A stretch of 64,000 nt of DNA from Shewanella amazonensis SB2B. Lineage in GTDB: Bacteria > Pseudomonadota > Gammaproteobacteria > Enterobacterales > Shewanellaceae. Location of the stretch: positions 4,042,501 through 4,106,500 of the forward strand of contig NC_008700.1 in NCBI RefSeq assembly GCF_000015245.1, read 5' to 3'. The notes below the pieces were generated by a model that was not told where the DNA came from, made no database searches, and was given only the letters and a program-made list of their open reading frames with translations. The position numbers and the translations under genes were made by a program. Of this stretch, positions 8,063 to 16,838 are shown piece after piece. Positions within the stretch are counted from its first letter, which is position 1, and every line of letters begins with the position of its first letter.

Positions 8063-8218
8063 TTAATTGATGCGCATTGAAAGCCATTATCGGATGACAA
8101 GGTCTATCAAGCTGATCCGCACATCAATTCTGGCCGTAATGCCTCGCTGTCATTCTCAGCACTTATATTGATTGGCACAGCTGCCGACAGCCATATCCGT
8201 ACAGGGGAAAAACTTGCC

Positions 8219-10348
8219 ATGGAACTACTGACCGCACCGCCCACGCCTTTGCTCAGCGGCGAGGACACTCAAATCAAACGCGCTGAAATCAAAGCCTATT
8301 TCCAAAACAGCTGGGCTCGGTATGAATCCCTGTTTTCCCTGATTTCCAATGACGATGCCTACTTTAAGAAAGCCGAGCCACTGCGCCATCCACTGATTTT
8401 CTACTTCGGCCACACGGCAACTTTTTTTATCAATAAACTCAAGCTGGGCAAATACATAGACGAGCGCATCAACGACCATTTCGAGTCAATGTTTGCCATT
8501 GGTGTGGACGAGATGTCCTGGGACGACCTGAACGACGCCCATTACGACTGGCCACAGGTTGATGAGGTGCGAGCCTACCGCAATGCGGTGCGAGCCCTGA
8601 TTGAAAGTCTTATCGACACCATGCCACTGGAGCTGCCCATCGGCCAAAGCAGCCTCGCCTGGGCCATATTGATGGGCATTGAACACGAGCGCATTCACCT
8701 CGAAACCTCCTCGGTTATTATCCGCCAGTTGCCCCTTGAAGATCTGACGCCTTCAATGCAGTGGCCCGAGTGTCGGGATTATGGCGAGGCGCCCGATAAC
8801 CCGCTGATACAGGTCAAAGGCGGTGATATCAGCCTTGGCAAAGTCGATGAAGATCTAACCTACGGCTGGGATAACGAATACGGCCGTAGCCGTCACCACA
8901 TCAGCGATTTTCGCGCCAGCGAAAAACTGGTGTCCAACGGCGAGTTTATGGCCTTTGTTAAGGCCGGTGGCTACAAGGAGCCAAAGTGGTGGAGCGACGA
9001 AGGCAACGCCTGGCGTGAATACACCAACGCCAATATGCCGCGCTTTTGGCGCCACATTGACGGCCGCTGGTATCAGCGCAACCTCTGCAGTGAAATCCCG
9101 CTGCCACTCAATTGGCCGGTGGAAGTAAACCAGCTGGAAGCCAAGGCGTTTTGTAACTGGAAGGCGGCGACTACTGAGCGCAGTATCCGTCTGCCCACCG
9201 AGGCCGAATGGTATTGGCTAAGGCGCGAGCTTGAAGGCGATATGACCGCCATAGGCACAGCCCCTGCCTGGCGCGAAGTGCCGGGAAATCTCAATCTCGC
9301 CCACTACGCCTCATCCTGCCCGGTGAACCGTTTCCGTCAGGGACGCTTTTTCGATCTGGTGGGCAATGTGTGGCAATGGACCGAGACTCCCATCGATGGC
9401 TTCCCGGGTTTTGCAGTGCACCCGCTGTATGATGACTTTTCCACCCCCACCTTTGATGGTAAACACAACCTCATCAAAGGCGGCAGCTGGATTTCCACCG
9501 GCAACGAGGCCATCGCCGCCTCACGCTATGCGTTTCGCCGTCACTTCTATCAGCATGCTGGCTTCCGCTACGTGGAGTCCAGCCAATCACCGGATGAGGG
9601 CGTGAAGATGAATGTGTATGAAACCGATGAACTGATCTCCCAGTATCTGGAATTCCATTACGGCCGCGAGTACTTCGGCGTCGCAAATTTCTGCGTCAAA
9701 GGTGTGCAGGACGCACTGGCCGAAATCAACCTTGAGCGCCACACCAGGGCGCTGGACATCGGTTGCTCCGTGGGCCGCGCCAGTTTTGAGCTGGCACGCC
9801 ATTTTGATGCCGTGGATGCCATCGATTTCTCCGCCCGATTTATCCAGCAGGCCTATGCCCTCAAGGAGCAGGGTGAAAAGCGTTACACCATTCGCACCGA
9901 AGGTGAACTGGTGGAATACCGCACCGCATCGCTCGCAAGCCTTGGCTACAACGAGGTGAAGCACAAAATCGACTTCCTGCAGGGTGACGCCCTTAACTTA
10001 AAGCCCCGCTTCAGTGGCTATGATTTGGTGTACGCCTCCAACCTTATCGACAGACTGAATGAGCCCAAGGCCTTCCTTGAGCAAATTCACAGCCGCATCA
10101 ATGCAGGGGGGTATCTGGTGATTGCCTCGCCTTACACCTGGCTTGAAGACTACACACCCAAGGCCAATTGGCTCGGTGGTATCAAGGTTAACGGTGAAAA
10201 CTTCACCACCCTCGATGGCCTGACAGAGACATTGATCCCCCACTTCGAACTGGTGGCGGTGAAGGAAGTGCCCTTCGTCATTCGCGAGACCAAACGTAAG
10301 TTCCAGCACAGCCTGTCGGAGATGAGTATCTGGCGCAAACGCCAATGA
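8219..10348 (+). CDS. ovoA: OvoA: 5-histidylcysteine sulfoxide synthase / 4-mercaptohistidine N1-methyltransferase
   Basis: Bifunctional ovothiol enzyme, 709 residues. An N-terminal DinB-like domain carries the HX3HXE iron motif HERIHLE (His156, His160, Glu162) and an earlier candidate ligand in FYFGHTATF. It is followed by an FGE-sulfatase/EgtB-like domain (LPTEAEWYWLR, LVGNVWQWTE, GGSWISTGNEA) and, from about residue 465, a SAM methyltransferase domain (ALDIGCSVGRASFELARHF). The iron domain couples cysteine to C5 of histidine with O2; the C-terminal domain methylates the imidazole N (family knowledge). The start is ATG 8219 with AGGGGAA 9 nt upstream, although the frame is open further to a TTG at 8168. 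The product would supply a cytosolic redox-protective thiol. Confidence 0.93.
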   Translation: MELLTAPPTPLLSGEDTQIKRAEIKAYFQNSWARYESLFSLISNDDAYFKKAEPLRHPLIFYFGHTATFFINKLKLGKYIDERINDHFESMFAIGVDEMSWDDLNDAHYDWPQVDEVRAYRNAVRALIESLIDTMPLELPIGQSSLAWAILMGIEHERIHLETSSVIIRQLPLEDLTPSMQWPECRDYGEAPDNPLIQVKGGDISLGKVDEDLTYGWDNEYGRSRHHISDFRASEKLVSNGEFMAFVKAGGYKEPKWWSDEGNAWREYTNANMPRFWRHIDGRWYQRNLCSEIPLPLNWPVEVNQLEAKAFCNWKAATTERSIRLPTEAEWYWLRRELEGDMTAIGTAPAWREVPGNLNLAHYASSCPVNRFRQGRFFDLVGNVWQWTETPIDGFPGFAVHPLYDDFSTPTFDGKHNLIKGGSWISTGNEAIAASRYAFRRHFYQHAGFRYVESSQSPDEGVKMNVYETDELISQYLEFHYGREYFGVANFCVKGVQDALAEINLERHTRALDIGCSVGRASFELARHFDAVDAIDFSARFIQQAYALKEQGEKRYTIRTEGELVEYRTASLASLGYNEVKHKIDFLQGDALNLKPRFSGYDLVYASNLIDRLNEPKAFLEQIHSRINAGGYLVIASPYTWLEDYTPKANWLGGIKVNGENFTTLDGLTETLIPHFELVAVKEVPFVIRETKRKFQHSLSEMSIWRKRQ

Positions 10349-10364
10349 GTTTCTGCAGATAGAC

Positions 10365-10390
10365 AAACGCCCGCAATTGCGGGCGTTTTT
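10365..10390. terminator. Rho-independent terminator after ovoA
   Basis: AAACGCCCGCAA/TTGCGGGCGTTT is a perfect palindromic stem followed by T residues, 17 nt after the ovoA stop codon. Confidence 0.92.
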
Positions 10391-10409
10391 ATTAGGGTCG
10401 CACAGCTCT

Positions 10410-10505
10410 GGCTTTGATAGCAGCGACAGTTCAAGGCATTCAACTGAGGGCATGCCGGGGCCTGCTGAAGTTGAATAACGCCGAAATAGTGTTGCTATCA
10501 AAGCC
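10410..10505. repeat. 96-bp segment bounded by a 13-bp perfect inverted repeat
   Basis: GGCTTTGATAGCA (10410-10422) recurs inverted as TGCTATCAAAGCC (10493-10505), with 70 bp between. No convincing gene lies inside. It sits in the 309-bp gap between the ovoA terminator and the 3' end of the abgT-like gene. It could be a small non-autonomous element, a structured RNA, or chance; no flanking target duplication is evident. The rest of the gap (10506-10657) shows only a weak imperfect hairpin around 10501-10521. Confidence 0.45.
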
Positions 10506-10657
10506 CCGCAGGGCGCGGCTTAAAGCGGTATCTGCTACGTTACAGTTCTTGCGAAGGACTAGGGCCATTCGCTGCAAACTGTGCCTTGCATCTATCCACT
10601 TTAAGCACACGCAGAGCAAGCACGGGACTTATTCGCACCTTCCTTAGCTTACGTAGC

Positions 10658-12205
10658 CTACAGACCGTAGGTGTAGCTCGCCTGCAGGCCCAGCGGGAAG
10701 CCCAGGGTCCAGTACAGCAGCAGGAAGGCGGTCCAGCCCACCAGGAACACCACCGAGAACGGCAGCATCATGGCAATCAAGGTACCTATGCCGGTGTTTT
10801 TCACATACTTCTGGCAATACACCACCACCAGCGGGAAGTAAGGCATCAGCGGGGTGATGATGTTGGAACCTGAGTCGCCCACCCGGTAGGCCGCCTGGGT
10901 CAGGTCGGGGGAGATATTCAGCTGCATCAGCATGGGCACAAAAATCGGCCCCAGCAGCGCCCACTTGGCCGAGCTTGAGCCCACAAACAGGTTCACAAAG
11001 GCGGTGAGGAAGATAATGCCGACAATGGTCACCGCACTTGGCAGTGCCAACGCCTTAAGCACCTCGGCCCCTTCAATGGCCAGCAAAGCCCCCAGATTGG
11101 ACTGGCTGAAAGCCGCAATAAACAGGGCACAGAAGAAGGCCATCACTATGTAATAGGCCATGCTGCCCATGGACTTGGACATGGCATCTATCATGTCCTT
11201 GCTCTTTTTGAAGGTGCCCACATAGAAGCCGTACACGGCGCCGGGGATCCAAAACAGCAGGAAAATCAGCGGCACTATCGATTGCATCAGGGGCGCACTG
11301 AAGTCAGACAAATTACCGCTCTTGGCCCTTAGCGGAGAATCCGCCGGGCTTGCCGCCAGATACAGGAGCACCAGCCCAGCCACCATCACGGTTACAGCCA
11401 GCAAAAAGCCCTGCTTCTCACGTGTGCCAGCCTCGTCGAACTTGGGTAGGTTGGAAGTATCTCCATCGATTGGGGTATTCGCCAGACGCGGCTCAATCAC
11501 CTTGTCGGTGAGATACCAGCCCAGCAGCACAATCAGCAGGCTCGACGCCGAGGCAAAGAACCAGTTATTCAGCGGGTTGATGGCGATTTCCGGGTCGATG
11601 ATTTGCGCCGCGCTCTGGGTAAAGCTTTGCAGCAAGGGATCCAGCCCCGAGGGCACAAAGTTGGCGCCAAAACCGCCGGAGACCCCGGCAAAAGCCGCAG
11701 CAATGCCCGCCAGTGGATGACGACCCATGGCGTAGAAAATCACTCCGGCAAGCGGGATAACCAGCACATAGCCCGCATCCGTCGCAGTGTGGCTGACGAT
11801 GGCAATCAGTATGATGGATGGTGTCAGCAGCCTGGCCGGTGTCACCTTGAGCATCATCTTCAGGCCGGTATTGATAAAGCCCGAATGCTCGGCCACCCCA
11901 ACCCCCAGCATGGCCACCAGCACCACCCCCAGCGGCGCGAACGAGGTGAATGTTTTCACCATATTGGCGAGGAAGCCCGCCAGCGAATCACCGGTCAGCA
12001 GGTTATGCACCACAATGGCTTCGCCGGTGCGGGGGTCAATGGCGCTGAACTCAAAGCGGGAAAACAGCGCCGACAGACCCCAAATCAGCACCATGGCCAG
12101 CAAAAATATCACTGCCGGATCCGGCAGCTTATTCCCGGCCTTCTCGATGCCATTCAAAAACTTGCCAAGGAGGCCTCCCTCCCGGGTCGCCGTACCTGTC
12201 TCCAT
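10658..12205 (-). CDS. AbgT family transporter (p-aminobenzoyl-glutamate type)
   Basis: Inner-membrane protein of 515 residues with many hydrophobic segments. Family features include an N-terminal cytoplasmic start leading to NKLPDPAVIFLLAMVLIWG, the segment APLGVVLVAMLGVGVAEHSG, and a C-terminal half with FVNLFVGSSSAKWALLGPIF and RVGDSGSNIITPLMPYFP, the signature hairpin of AbgT proteins. Members import p-aminobenzoyl-glutamate or export sulfonamides using proton or sodium gradients (family knowledge). The substrate here is not established. The ATG has AGGGAG about 6 nt upstream. It is a single gene with no abgAB hydrolase neighbours. Confidence 0.9.
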   Translation of the reverse strand: METGTATREGGLLGKFLNGIEKAGNKLPDPAVIFLLAMVLIWGLSALFSRFEFSAIDPRTGEAIVVHNLLTGDSLAGFLANMVKTFTSFAPLGVVLVAMLGVGVAEHSGFINTGLKMMLKVTPARLLTPSIILIAIVSHTATDAGYVLVIPLAGVIFYAMGRHPLAGIAAAFAGVSGGFGANFVPSGLDPLLQSFTQSAAQIIDPEIAINPLNNWFFASASSLLIVLLGWYLTDKVIEPRLANTPIDGDTSNLPKFDEAGTREKQGFLLAVTVMVAGLVLLYLAASPADSPLRAKSGNLSDFSAPLMQSIVPLIFLLFWIPGAVYGFYVGTFKKSKDMIDAMSKSMGSMAYYIVMAFFCALFIAAFSQSNLGALLAIEGAEVLKALALPSAVTIVGIIFLTAFVNLFVGSSSAKWALLGPIFVPMLMQLNISPDLTQAAYRVGDSGSNIITPLMPYFPLVVVYCQKYVKNTGIGTLIAMMLPFSVVFLVGWTAFLLLYWTLGFPLGLQASYTYGL

Positions 12206-12421
12206 GCTGTTGCTCCCTTTATTGATTTTGGTTTTGTTAAATTAACCCACCATCCTAGAACGGAGGAATGAAATACAACTTAAGGAAAGTCACTTTTCCA
12301 GCAGTAGCCACACCGCCACGCTGGCCGAAATCCAATCACATTACAGCATCAAATTATTCATTGGCCTGTAGCCGCGTTGCCCTTTATATTCGAGTAATCG
12401 CAGCTAAAGGAGAGGAAAACT

Positions 12422-12730
12422 ATGAAGGTTTTGGAAAACGTGAACGTCGCCCTTAAGGCCAATGTGTACTTTGACGGTAAGGTCACCAGCCGTGCCATCT
12501 ACGTTGGCGGACAAAAGCAGACTATCGGCGTGGTATTACCGGGCGAATATGAGTTTTCCACCACTCAGCCTGAGCAAATGCAGGTGACCAGCGGCTCCTT
12601 TGAGGTGCTGCTGCCGGGGGAGAGCCAGTGGCAAACCTTCGCTGAAGGCAGCACCTTCAATCTGGACGCCGATGTCAGCTTCTCAATTCGTGCGACGGAC
12701 GTTGCCGAGTACCTCTGCAGTTATCTCTGA
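12422..12730 (+). CDS. ppnP: Pyrimidine/purine nucleoside phosphorylase PpnP (YaiE/DUF1255)
   Basis: Small single-domain cupin of 102 residues, the normal family length. It matches the YaiE family across its length (e.g. NVALKANVYFDGKVTSRAI, GVVLPGEYEFSTTQPE, FNLDADVSFSIRA, ending AEYLCSYL). The family catalyses phosphorolysis of several nucleosides to base and ribose-1-phosphate in the cytoplasm. AAAGGAGAGG precedes the ATG. It appears monocistronic, divergent from the AbgT gene. The 216-bp gap upstream shows no operator I can name. Confidence 0.9.
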   Translation: MKVLENVNVALKANVYFDGKVTSRAIYVGGQKQTIGVVLPGEYEFSTTQPEQMQVTSGSFEVLLPGESQWQTFAEGSTFNLDADVSFSIRATDVAEYLCSYL

Positions 12731-12748
12731 CGCCGTATTTATCCTTCA

Positions 12749-12788
12749 GCGTGCAGAAACACCCTGAGTTTGGCGACTTTCTGCACGC
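12749..12788 (+). other. Long-stem hairpin after ppnP
   Basis: GCGTGCAGAAA (12749-12759) pairs perfectly with TTTCTGCACGC (12778-12788) over 11 bp with an 18-nt loop. It lies 18 nt after the ppnP stop and lacks a T tract, so it is either an atypical terminator, an mRNA-stabilising 3' end, or a leader element of the next gene. Confidence 0.5.
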
Positions 12789-12831
12789 AAACCGCTATCT
12801 TTAGTCACATGTGAAACTACAGGATAGGCTT

Positions 12832-13368
12832 ATGCGCACCTTTACCCTTCTTGGCATGCTGGCCCTTAGCTTGAGTGTTCAGGCGAATGTCTATAAATGG
12901 GTCGACAAAGACGGCAAGGTTCATTACAGCGATAAACCCCAGCCCAACGCCGAAGTTGTTGAGCTGAAAGAGACTTCCTCCAATCAAATTCGTTTGGACG
13001 TGCCCGCTGCCATTCCCAAGGCAGACACCAAAGTGGAAGCCATCGAATACCAAGTATCCATTCTGACCCCCGAAGCCGACGAAACCATTCGCAATAACGA
13101 AGGCAAGTTTGAAGTCACGGCCACTGTCACCCCCGAAAAGCCAGCCAACGCCCTGTGGGTGTTACGTATTGACGGCAAGGTGTGGGGCGATGCGATGGAC
13201 GTGCCGCTGTTTCGGGTCAGCGAACTGGACCGGGGTGAACACAGCATTGAAGTACAACTGATTGCCAGAAATGGCAAACCGATTGCATCCAGTGGCAGTA
13301 GAACCCTGTTTTTGCACCGTACCACCCTGTTGCAGCAACCCAAGGCGGTTCCCATTTCGGGCAATTGA
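12832..13368 (+). CDS. DUF4124-domain secreted protein of unknown function
   Basis: 178 residues. An N-terminal signal peptide (MRTFTLLGMLALSLSVQA, probable cut before NVYKW) is followed by the DUF4124 motif YKWVDKDGKVHYSDKP. The C-terminal half is beta-rich and resembles an Ig-like fold (VTATVTPEKPANALWVLRIDG, EHSIEVQLIARNGKPI). The start is set at ATG 12832 because it begins the signal peptide, while the open frame extends to a GTG at 12811. It lies just upstream of glnL on the same strand; a DUF4124 gene next to ntrB is a common arrangement in Shewanella-like genomes (recalled, not checked). Function unknown. Confidence 0.8.
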   Translation: MRTFTLLGMLALSLSVQANVYKWVDKDGKVHYSDKPQPNAEVVELKETSSNQIRLDVPAAIPKADTKVEAIEYQVSILTPEADETIRNNEGKFEVTATVTPEKPANALWVLRIDGKVWGDAMDVPLFRVSELDRGEHSIEVQLIARNGKPIASSGSRTLFLHRTTLLQQPKAVPISGN

Positions 13369-13443
13369 TAAAATAAAAACAACTATAACAATAAGTTAAT
13401 CAAACCCAACTCACGCCAAAGGCCACTGCTGACACTTGCGGAC

Positions 13444-13473
13444 TGCACCATATTGGTGCACCATATTGGTGCA
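13444..13473 (+). promoter_or_regulatory. Two overlapping perfect NtrC palindromes upstream of glnL
   Basis: TGCACCATATTGGTGCA occurs at 13444-13460 and again at 13457-13473, sharing the central TGCA. Each is a perfect 17-bp palindrome matching the NtrC consensus GCAC-N7-GTGC. The second copy ends 21 nt before the glnL ATG, so bound NtrC would sit on the promoter or leader and probably repress glnLG (negative autoregulation, as known for enteric glnLp). The repression is inference. Confidence 0.88.
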
Positions 13474-13494
13474 GACCCAGTCAGGAAAGGCCCG

Positions 13495-14541
13495 ATGGAT
13501 ACTCAAAACCTGCTCAATCACCTGGTGACCGCTGTACTGGTCATAGACTCAGGTCTAAAACCCTGCTTTGCCAATGCTGCTGCCGAGCAGTTGCTTGGCA
13601 CCGGCAGTCATCGCCTCAGCGAACAAGCCCTGACCGATATTTTTCAGTTGCAGGAAGTACCTGCCACCATACTGGCCGATGCGGTACGTCAGGGACTGGG
13701 GCTGACGGTCAACACCGCCAGCCTGGTCACCTTCGATGGCCAACACCACACGGTGGATCTCACCCTGATCCCACTGGAAAATGAACCCGGCCTGAGTTTG
13801 CTTGAGCTGCGTCAGGTGGACCAGCAGCGCCGTATCCACCAACAACTGACCCAGGATGCCCAGCAGCAGGCGGCACAGTTTCTGGTGCGTAACCTCGCCC
13901 ACGAGATAAAAAATCCCCTCGGTGGCCTGCGGGGCGCGGCGCAGTTACTGTCCCGGGAGCTGGAAGATGAATCACTCAAGGAATTCACCACCCTGATTAT
14001 CGAACAGGCCGATCGCATGCGCGCCCTGGTGGATAAGCTGCTGGGGCCACAAAAGCCCACGGCGCATCTGCCGCACAACATCCATGAAGTCGCTGAAAAA
14101 GTGATCAAGCTGGTTGAACTGTCCACGCCTGCCAATATCCGTGTCATCAGGGACTACGACCCTTCCATTCCCGACATAGATTTGGACGCCGACCAGATGC
14201 AGCAGGCGCTGCTCAACATAGTGCAAAACGCTGTGCAGGCACTGGAAAACAGCGGAGGCACCATCACGGTGCGCACCCGCACCAGCCACCAGGTCACCAT
14301 AGGCGCCCAGCGTCACAAACTGGTGCTGATGTTGTCTGTTATTGATGATGGCCCGGGGATACCGCCGGAATTGATGGATACCCTCTTCTACCCCATGGTA
14401 ACCGGCCGCGAACAGGGCTCTGGCCTGGGGCTGTCCATCGCCCACAACATCGCCAGGCTTCATGGTGGCCGCATCGACTGCGACTCAGCCCCCGGTCACA
14501 CCCAGTTTGTGCTCACCCTGCCCATTAAAACCGGAAAATAG
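13495..14541 (+). CDS. glnL: Nitrogen regulation sensor histidine kinase NtrB (GlnL)
   Basis: 348-residue cytoplasmic kinase/phosphatase that controls NtrC according to PII state. It has an N-terminal PAS domain (LLNHLVTAVLVIDSGLKPCFANAAAEQLLG), a DHp helix with NLAHEIKNPLGGLRGAAQLL (phospho-acceptor His136) and a HATPase domain with N box QQALLNIVQNAVQAL, G1 box DDGPGIPPE and GSGLGLSIAHNI. No membrane segments are present, as expected for NtrB. ATG 13495 follows AGGAAAGG; an upstream TTG would put coding sequence through the NtrC sites and is rejected. It is followed 18 bp later by glnG. Confidence 0.96.
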   Translation: MDTQNLLNHLVTAVLVIDSGLKPCFANAAAEQLLGTGSHRLSEQALTDIFQLQEVPATILADAVRQGLGLTVNTASLVTFDGQHHTVDLTLIPLENEPGLSLLELRQVDQQRRIHQQLTQDAQQQAAQFLVRNLAHEIKNPLGGLRGAAQLLSRELEDESLKEFTTLIIEQADRMRALVDKLLGPQKPTAHLPHNIHEVAEKVIKLVELSTPANIRVIRDYDPSIPDIDLDADQMQQALLNIVQNAVQALENSGGTITVRTRTSHQVTIGAQRHKLVLMLSVIDDGPGIPPELMDTLFYPMVTGREQGSGLGLSIAHNIARLHGGRIDCDSAPGHTQFVLTLPIKTGK

Positions 14542-14559
14542 GACCCAAAAGGAGACTGC

Positions 14560-15972
14560 ATGAGTATCAGTGAACAGGTTTGGATCCTCGACGACGACAG
14601 CTCTATCCGCTGGGTGCTGGAAAAAGCCCTCAAGAGCGCCCGCATCACCAGCGCCAGCTTCGCCGCAGCAGAGTCTCTGTGGCAGGCATTGGAGCTGAGC
14701 CAGCCGCTGGTGATAGTGTCGGACATCCGCATGCCCGGCACCGATGGCTTAACGCTGCTGGAGCGTATTGGCCTGCATTACCCCCATATTCCGGTCATCA
14801 TAATGACGGCGCACTCGGACCTCGACAGCGCCGTGGCCGCTTACCAGTCCGGCGCCTTTGAATACTTACCCAAGCCCTTCGACATCGACGAAGCCATCGC
14901 CCTGGTGGAGCGGGCACTGACCCATGCCAGTGAACAGGCGCCCCAGGCCAATACCAGTGAACCGGTCAAGGCACCGGAAATCATCGGTGAGGCCCCTGCC
15001 ATGCAGGAGGTGTTTCGCGCTATCGGCCGTCTGTCACGCTCATCCATCAGCGTACTGATCAACGGCCAATCCGGTACGGGCAAGGAATTGGTGGCAGGGG
15101 CGCTGCACAAACACAGTCCCCGCAAGGACAAGCCCTTTATCGCGCTGAACATGGCAGCCATTCCCAAGGACCTGATTGAATCTGAGCTGTTTGGCCACGA
15201 GAAAGGTGCCTTTACCGGCGCTGCCGGTGTGCGTCAGGGCCGCTTCGAGCAGGCCAACGGTGGCACCCTGTTTTTGGACGAGATCGGCGACATGCCCCTG
15301 GATGTGCAAACCCGGCTGCTGCGGGTGCTGGCCGATGGTCAGTTTTACCGTGTTGGTGGCCACTCACCGGTGCAGGTGGACGTACGCATTATTGCCGCCA
15401 CCCACCAGGATCTGGAGCGGTTGGTGCAACAGGGGCAATTCCGGGAAGACCTGTTTCACCGCCTCAATGTGATCAGGGTGCATCTGCCACCACTCAGGGA
15501 GCGCCGTGAAGATATTCCGCAACTGACCCGCCACTTTCTGGCCGCCGCCGCCCGGGAGATTGGCGTTGAAGCCAAGATACTTGCCAAAGAAACCGCCGCC
15601 AAACTGCAGCAGCTACCCTGGCCCGGCAACGTGCGCCAGTTGGAGAATACCTGCCGCTGGCTCACAGTAATGGCATCGGGGCAGGAGATACTGCCACAGG
15701 ACCTGCCACCGGAGCTTTTTAAAGATCCGGTCGTCCATCATGCCGGCGCCGTGGTGGCCGGAGACTGGGAGAGTGCCCTGAGGGATATAGTCGATAGACG
15801 CCTCGGTGAAGGGGAGTCGGATCTGCTGGCTGACATGCAGCCCACCTTTGAGCGCATCATGCTCGAAGTCGCGCTCAAACATACCCAGGGCCATAAACAG
15901 GAAGCCGCACGACGTCTCGGCTGGGGCCGTAACACCCTTACCCGCAAACTCAAAGAGCTTGAGATGGATTAG
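14560..15972 (+). CDS. glnG: Nitrogen regulation response regulator NtrC (GlnG)
   Basis: 470 residues. The receiver domain has VSDIRMPGTDGL (phospho-acceptor Asp55). The AAA+ sigma-54 activation domain has Walker A GQSGTGKE, the GAFTGA loop in GHEKGAFTGAAG, and Walker B GGTLFLDEIGDMP. The C-terminal Fis-type HTH is EAARRLGWGRNTLTRKLKEL. Phosphorylated by NtrB, it oligomerises on enhancer sites and drives sigma-54 promoters such as that at 2123-2140. AGGAG precedes the ATG. It is co-transcribed with glnL and ends at a strong terminator. Confidence 0.97.
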   Translation: MSISEQVWILDDDSSIRWVLEKALKSARITSASFAAAESLWQALELSQPLVIVSDIRMPGTDGLTLLERIGLHYPHIPVIIMTAHSDLDSAVAAYQSGAFEYLPKPFDIDEAIALVERALTHASEQAPQANTSEPVKAPEIIGEAPAMQEVFRAIGRLSRSSISVLINGQSGTGKELVAGALHKHSPRKDKPFIALNMAAIPKDLIESELFGHEKGAFTGAAGVRQGRFEQANGGTLFLDEIGDMPLDVQTRLLRVLADGQFYRVGGHSPVQVDVRIIAATHQDLERLVQQGQFREDLFHRLNVIRVHLPPLRERREDIPQLTRHFLAAAAREIGVEAKILAKETAAKLQQLPWPGNVRQLENTCRWLTVMASGQEILPQDLPPELFKDPVVHHAGAVVAGDWESALRDIVDRRLGEGESDLLADMQPTFERIMLEVALKHTQGHKQEAARRLGWGRNTLTRKLKELEMD

Positions 15973-15990
15973 CACCTTTTGAGACACAAA

Positions 15991-16020
15991 GAAAAGGGAC
16001 GCAGCATGCGTCCCTTTTCG
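15991..16020. terminator. Bidirectional terminator between glnG and an outer-membrane barrel gene
   Basis: AAAAGGGACGCA (15992-16003) pairs with TGCGTCCCTTTT (16007-16018) around a 3-nt loop, with A and T tracts on both sides. It serves two converging genes. Confidence 0.9.
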
Positions 16021-16037
16021 TTAAACAATCGGCTGAC

Positions 16038-16583
16038 TCAGAAGCGCCAGTGCAGGCCCACGCCATAATGGTCCATGCGCGTGTTGGCAAAATAGTTGTT
16101 CAGCTCATCGTGCTCGGGCTCAATTTCACTGAATTCATAGAATACCCGCATGGCCAGATTGCTGGAGAAACTGATATCTACGCCAGCGCCAAGCAGGTAA
16201 CCCGTACCCTGATAGTCATCGTCCAGGCTGTCGTCACTGGCAATCACCTGATACACCACACCGCCTTTGAGATAAACAGTGACAGTGTCGCTGAATGCAT
16301 GGCGCACAGTGGGGGCAAAAGTCAGGCCCACGACCTGCAGGTCGACACCATCAATAAAGCTGTCGGTACCGAACACGCTGGTTTCGAGACCAAAGCTGTC
16401 GTTGAAGTTATAACCGCCATAGGCACCCAGGCCCCAGGCCGACTCATCGAAGGGGCCAATTTTATCATCGAGATTGGTGTTGCTGACGTAGCCACCGGCG
16501 TAAAAACCGAGATCTTTGGCGGCAAAAACAGGCGAAACGGCACACAGCATCAGGGCTGAAGCCAAAAGACACTTGAGTTTCAT
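16038..16583 (-). CDS. Outer-membrane beta-barrel protein, OmpA-like/OmpW-size porin family
   Basis: 181 residues. The signal peptide MKLKCLLASALMLCAVSPVFA is followed by a mature part of alternating hydrophobic strands. YGGYNFNDSFGLE, typical of 8-stranded barrels (OMP_b-brl), is present, and the protein ends in HWRF, a C-terminal aromatic BAM signal. ATG 16583 is chosen because it starts the signal peptide; the frame is open 16 codons further. It is paralogous to the neighbouring barrel at 16839-17408 (shared YGGYNFN and barrel layout). Function is not predictable beyond an outer-membrane location. Confidence 0.82.
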   Translation of the reverse strand: MKLKCLLASALMLCAVSPVFAAKDLGFYAGGYVSNTNLDDKIGPFDESAWGLGAYGGYNFNDSFGLETSVFGTDSFIDGVDLQVVGLTFAPTVRHAFSDTVTVYLKGGVVYQVIASDDSLDDDYQGTGYLLGAGVDISFSSNLAMRVFYEFSEIEPEHDELNNYFANTRMDHYGVGLHWRF

Positions 16584-16780
16584 CGGACATCCTTTTTCTG
16601 TTGAATTGGGCATCCCACTGTGTCTGCCCACTATTCCTTGGTTGCAGTTGCCTATTTTAGCGCCTATCTCCTGAAAAAATAAACCTTTAGCATGCTCTGG
16701 GCACTGGTTTCAGGGGTACCGGTTTCAGGGGAACTGTATTGTGTTGAAGCGCACTGAGCTGCCAGCCTTAGCGTCAGGCG

Positions 16781-16809
16781 AAAAAAAAGGATGCCTTGGC
16801 ATCCTTTTT
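16781..16809. terminator. Terminator downstream of the second barrel gene
   Basis: AAAAGGATGCC and GGCATCCTTTT form an 11-bp stem around TT, with A and T tracts at the two sides. It lies just past the 3' end of the 16839-17408 gene on the minus strand. The remainder of the 16584-16780 gap shows only short direct repeats (GGTTTCAGGGG-like, 16707-16732) of unknown meaning. Confidence 0.85.
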
Positions 16810-16838
16810 AAGTGCGACACAGCCTGATTAACACGCGG

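Noticed and set aside
9474..10501. Minus-strand frames inside ovoA (9587-9964, 9998-10501)
   Set aside because: Shadows of the methyltransferase domain of ovoA.
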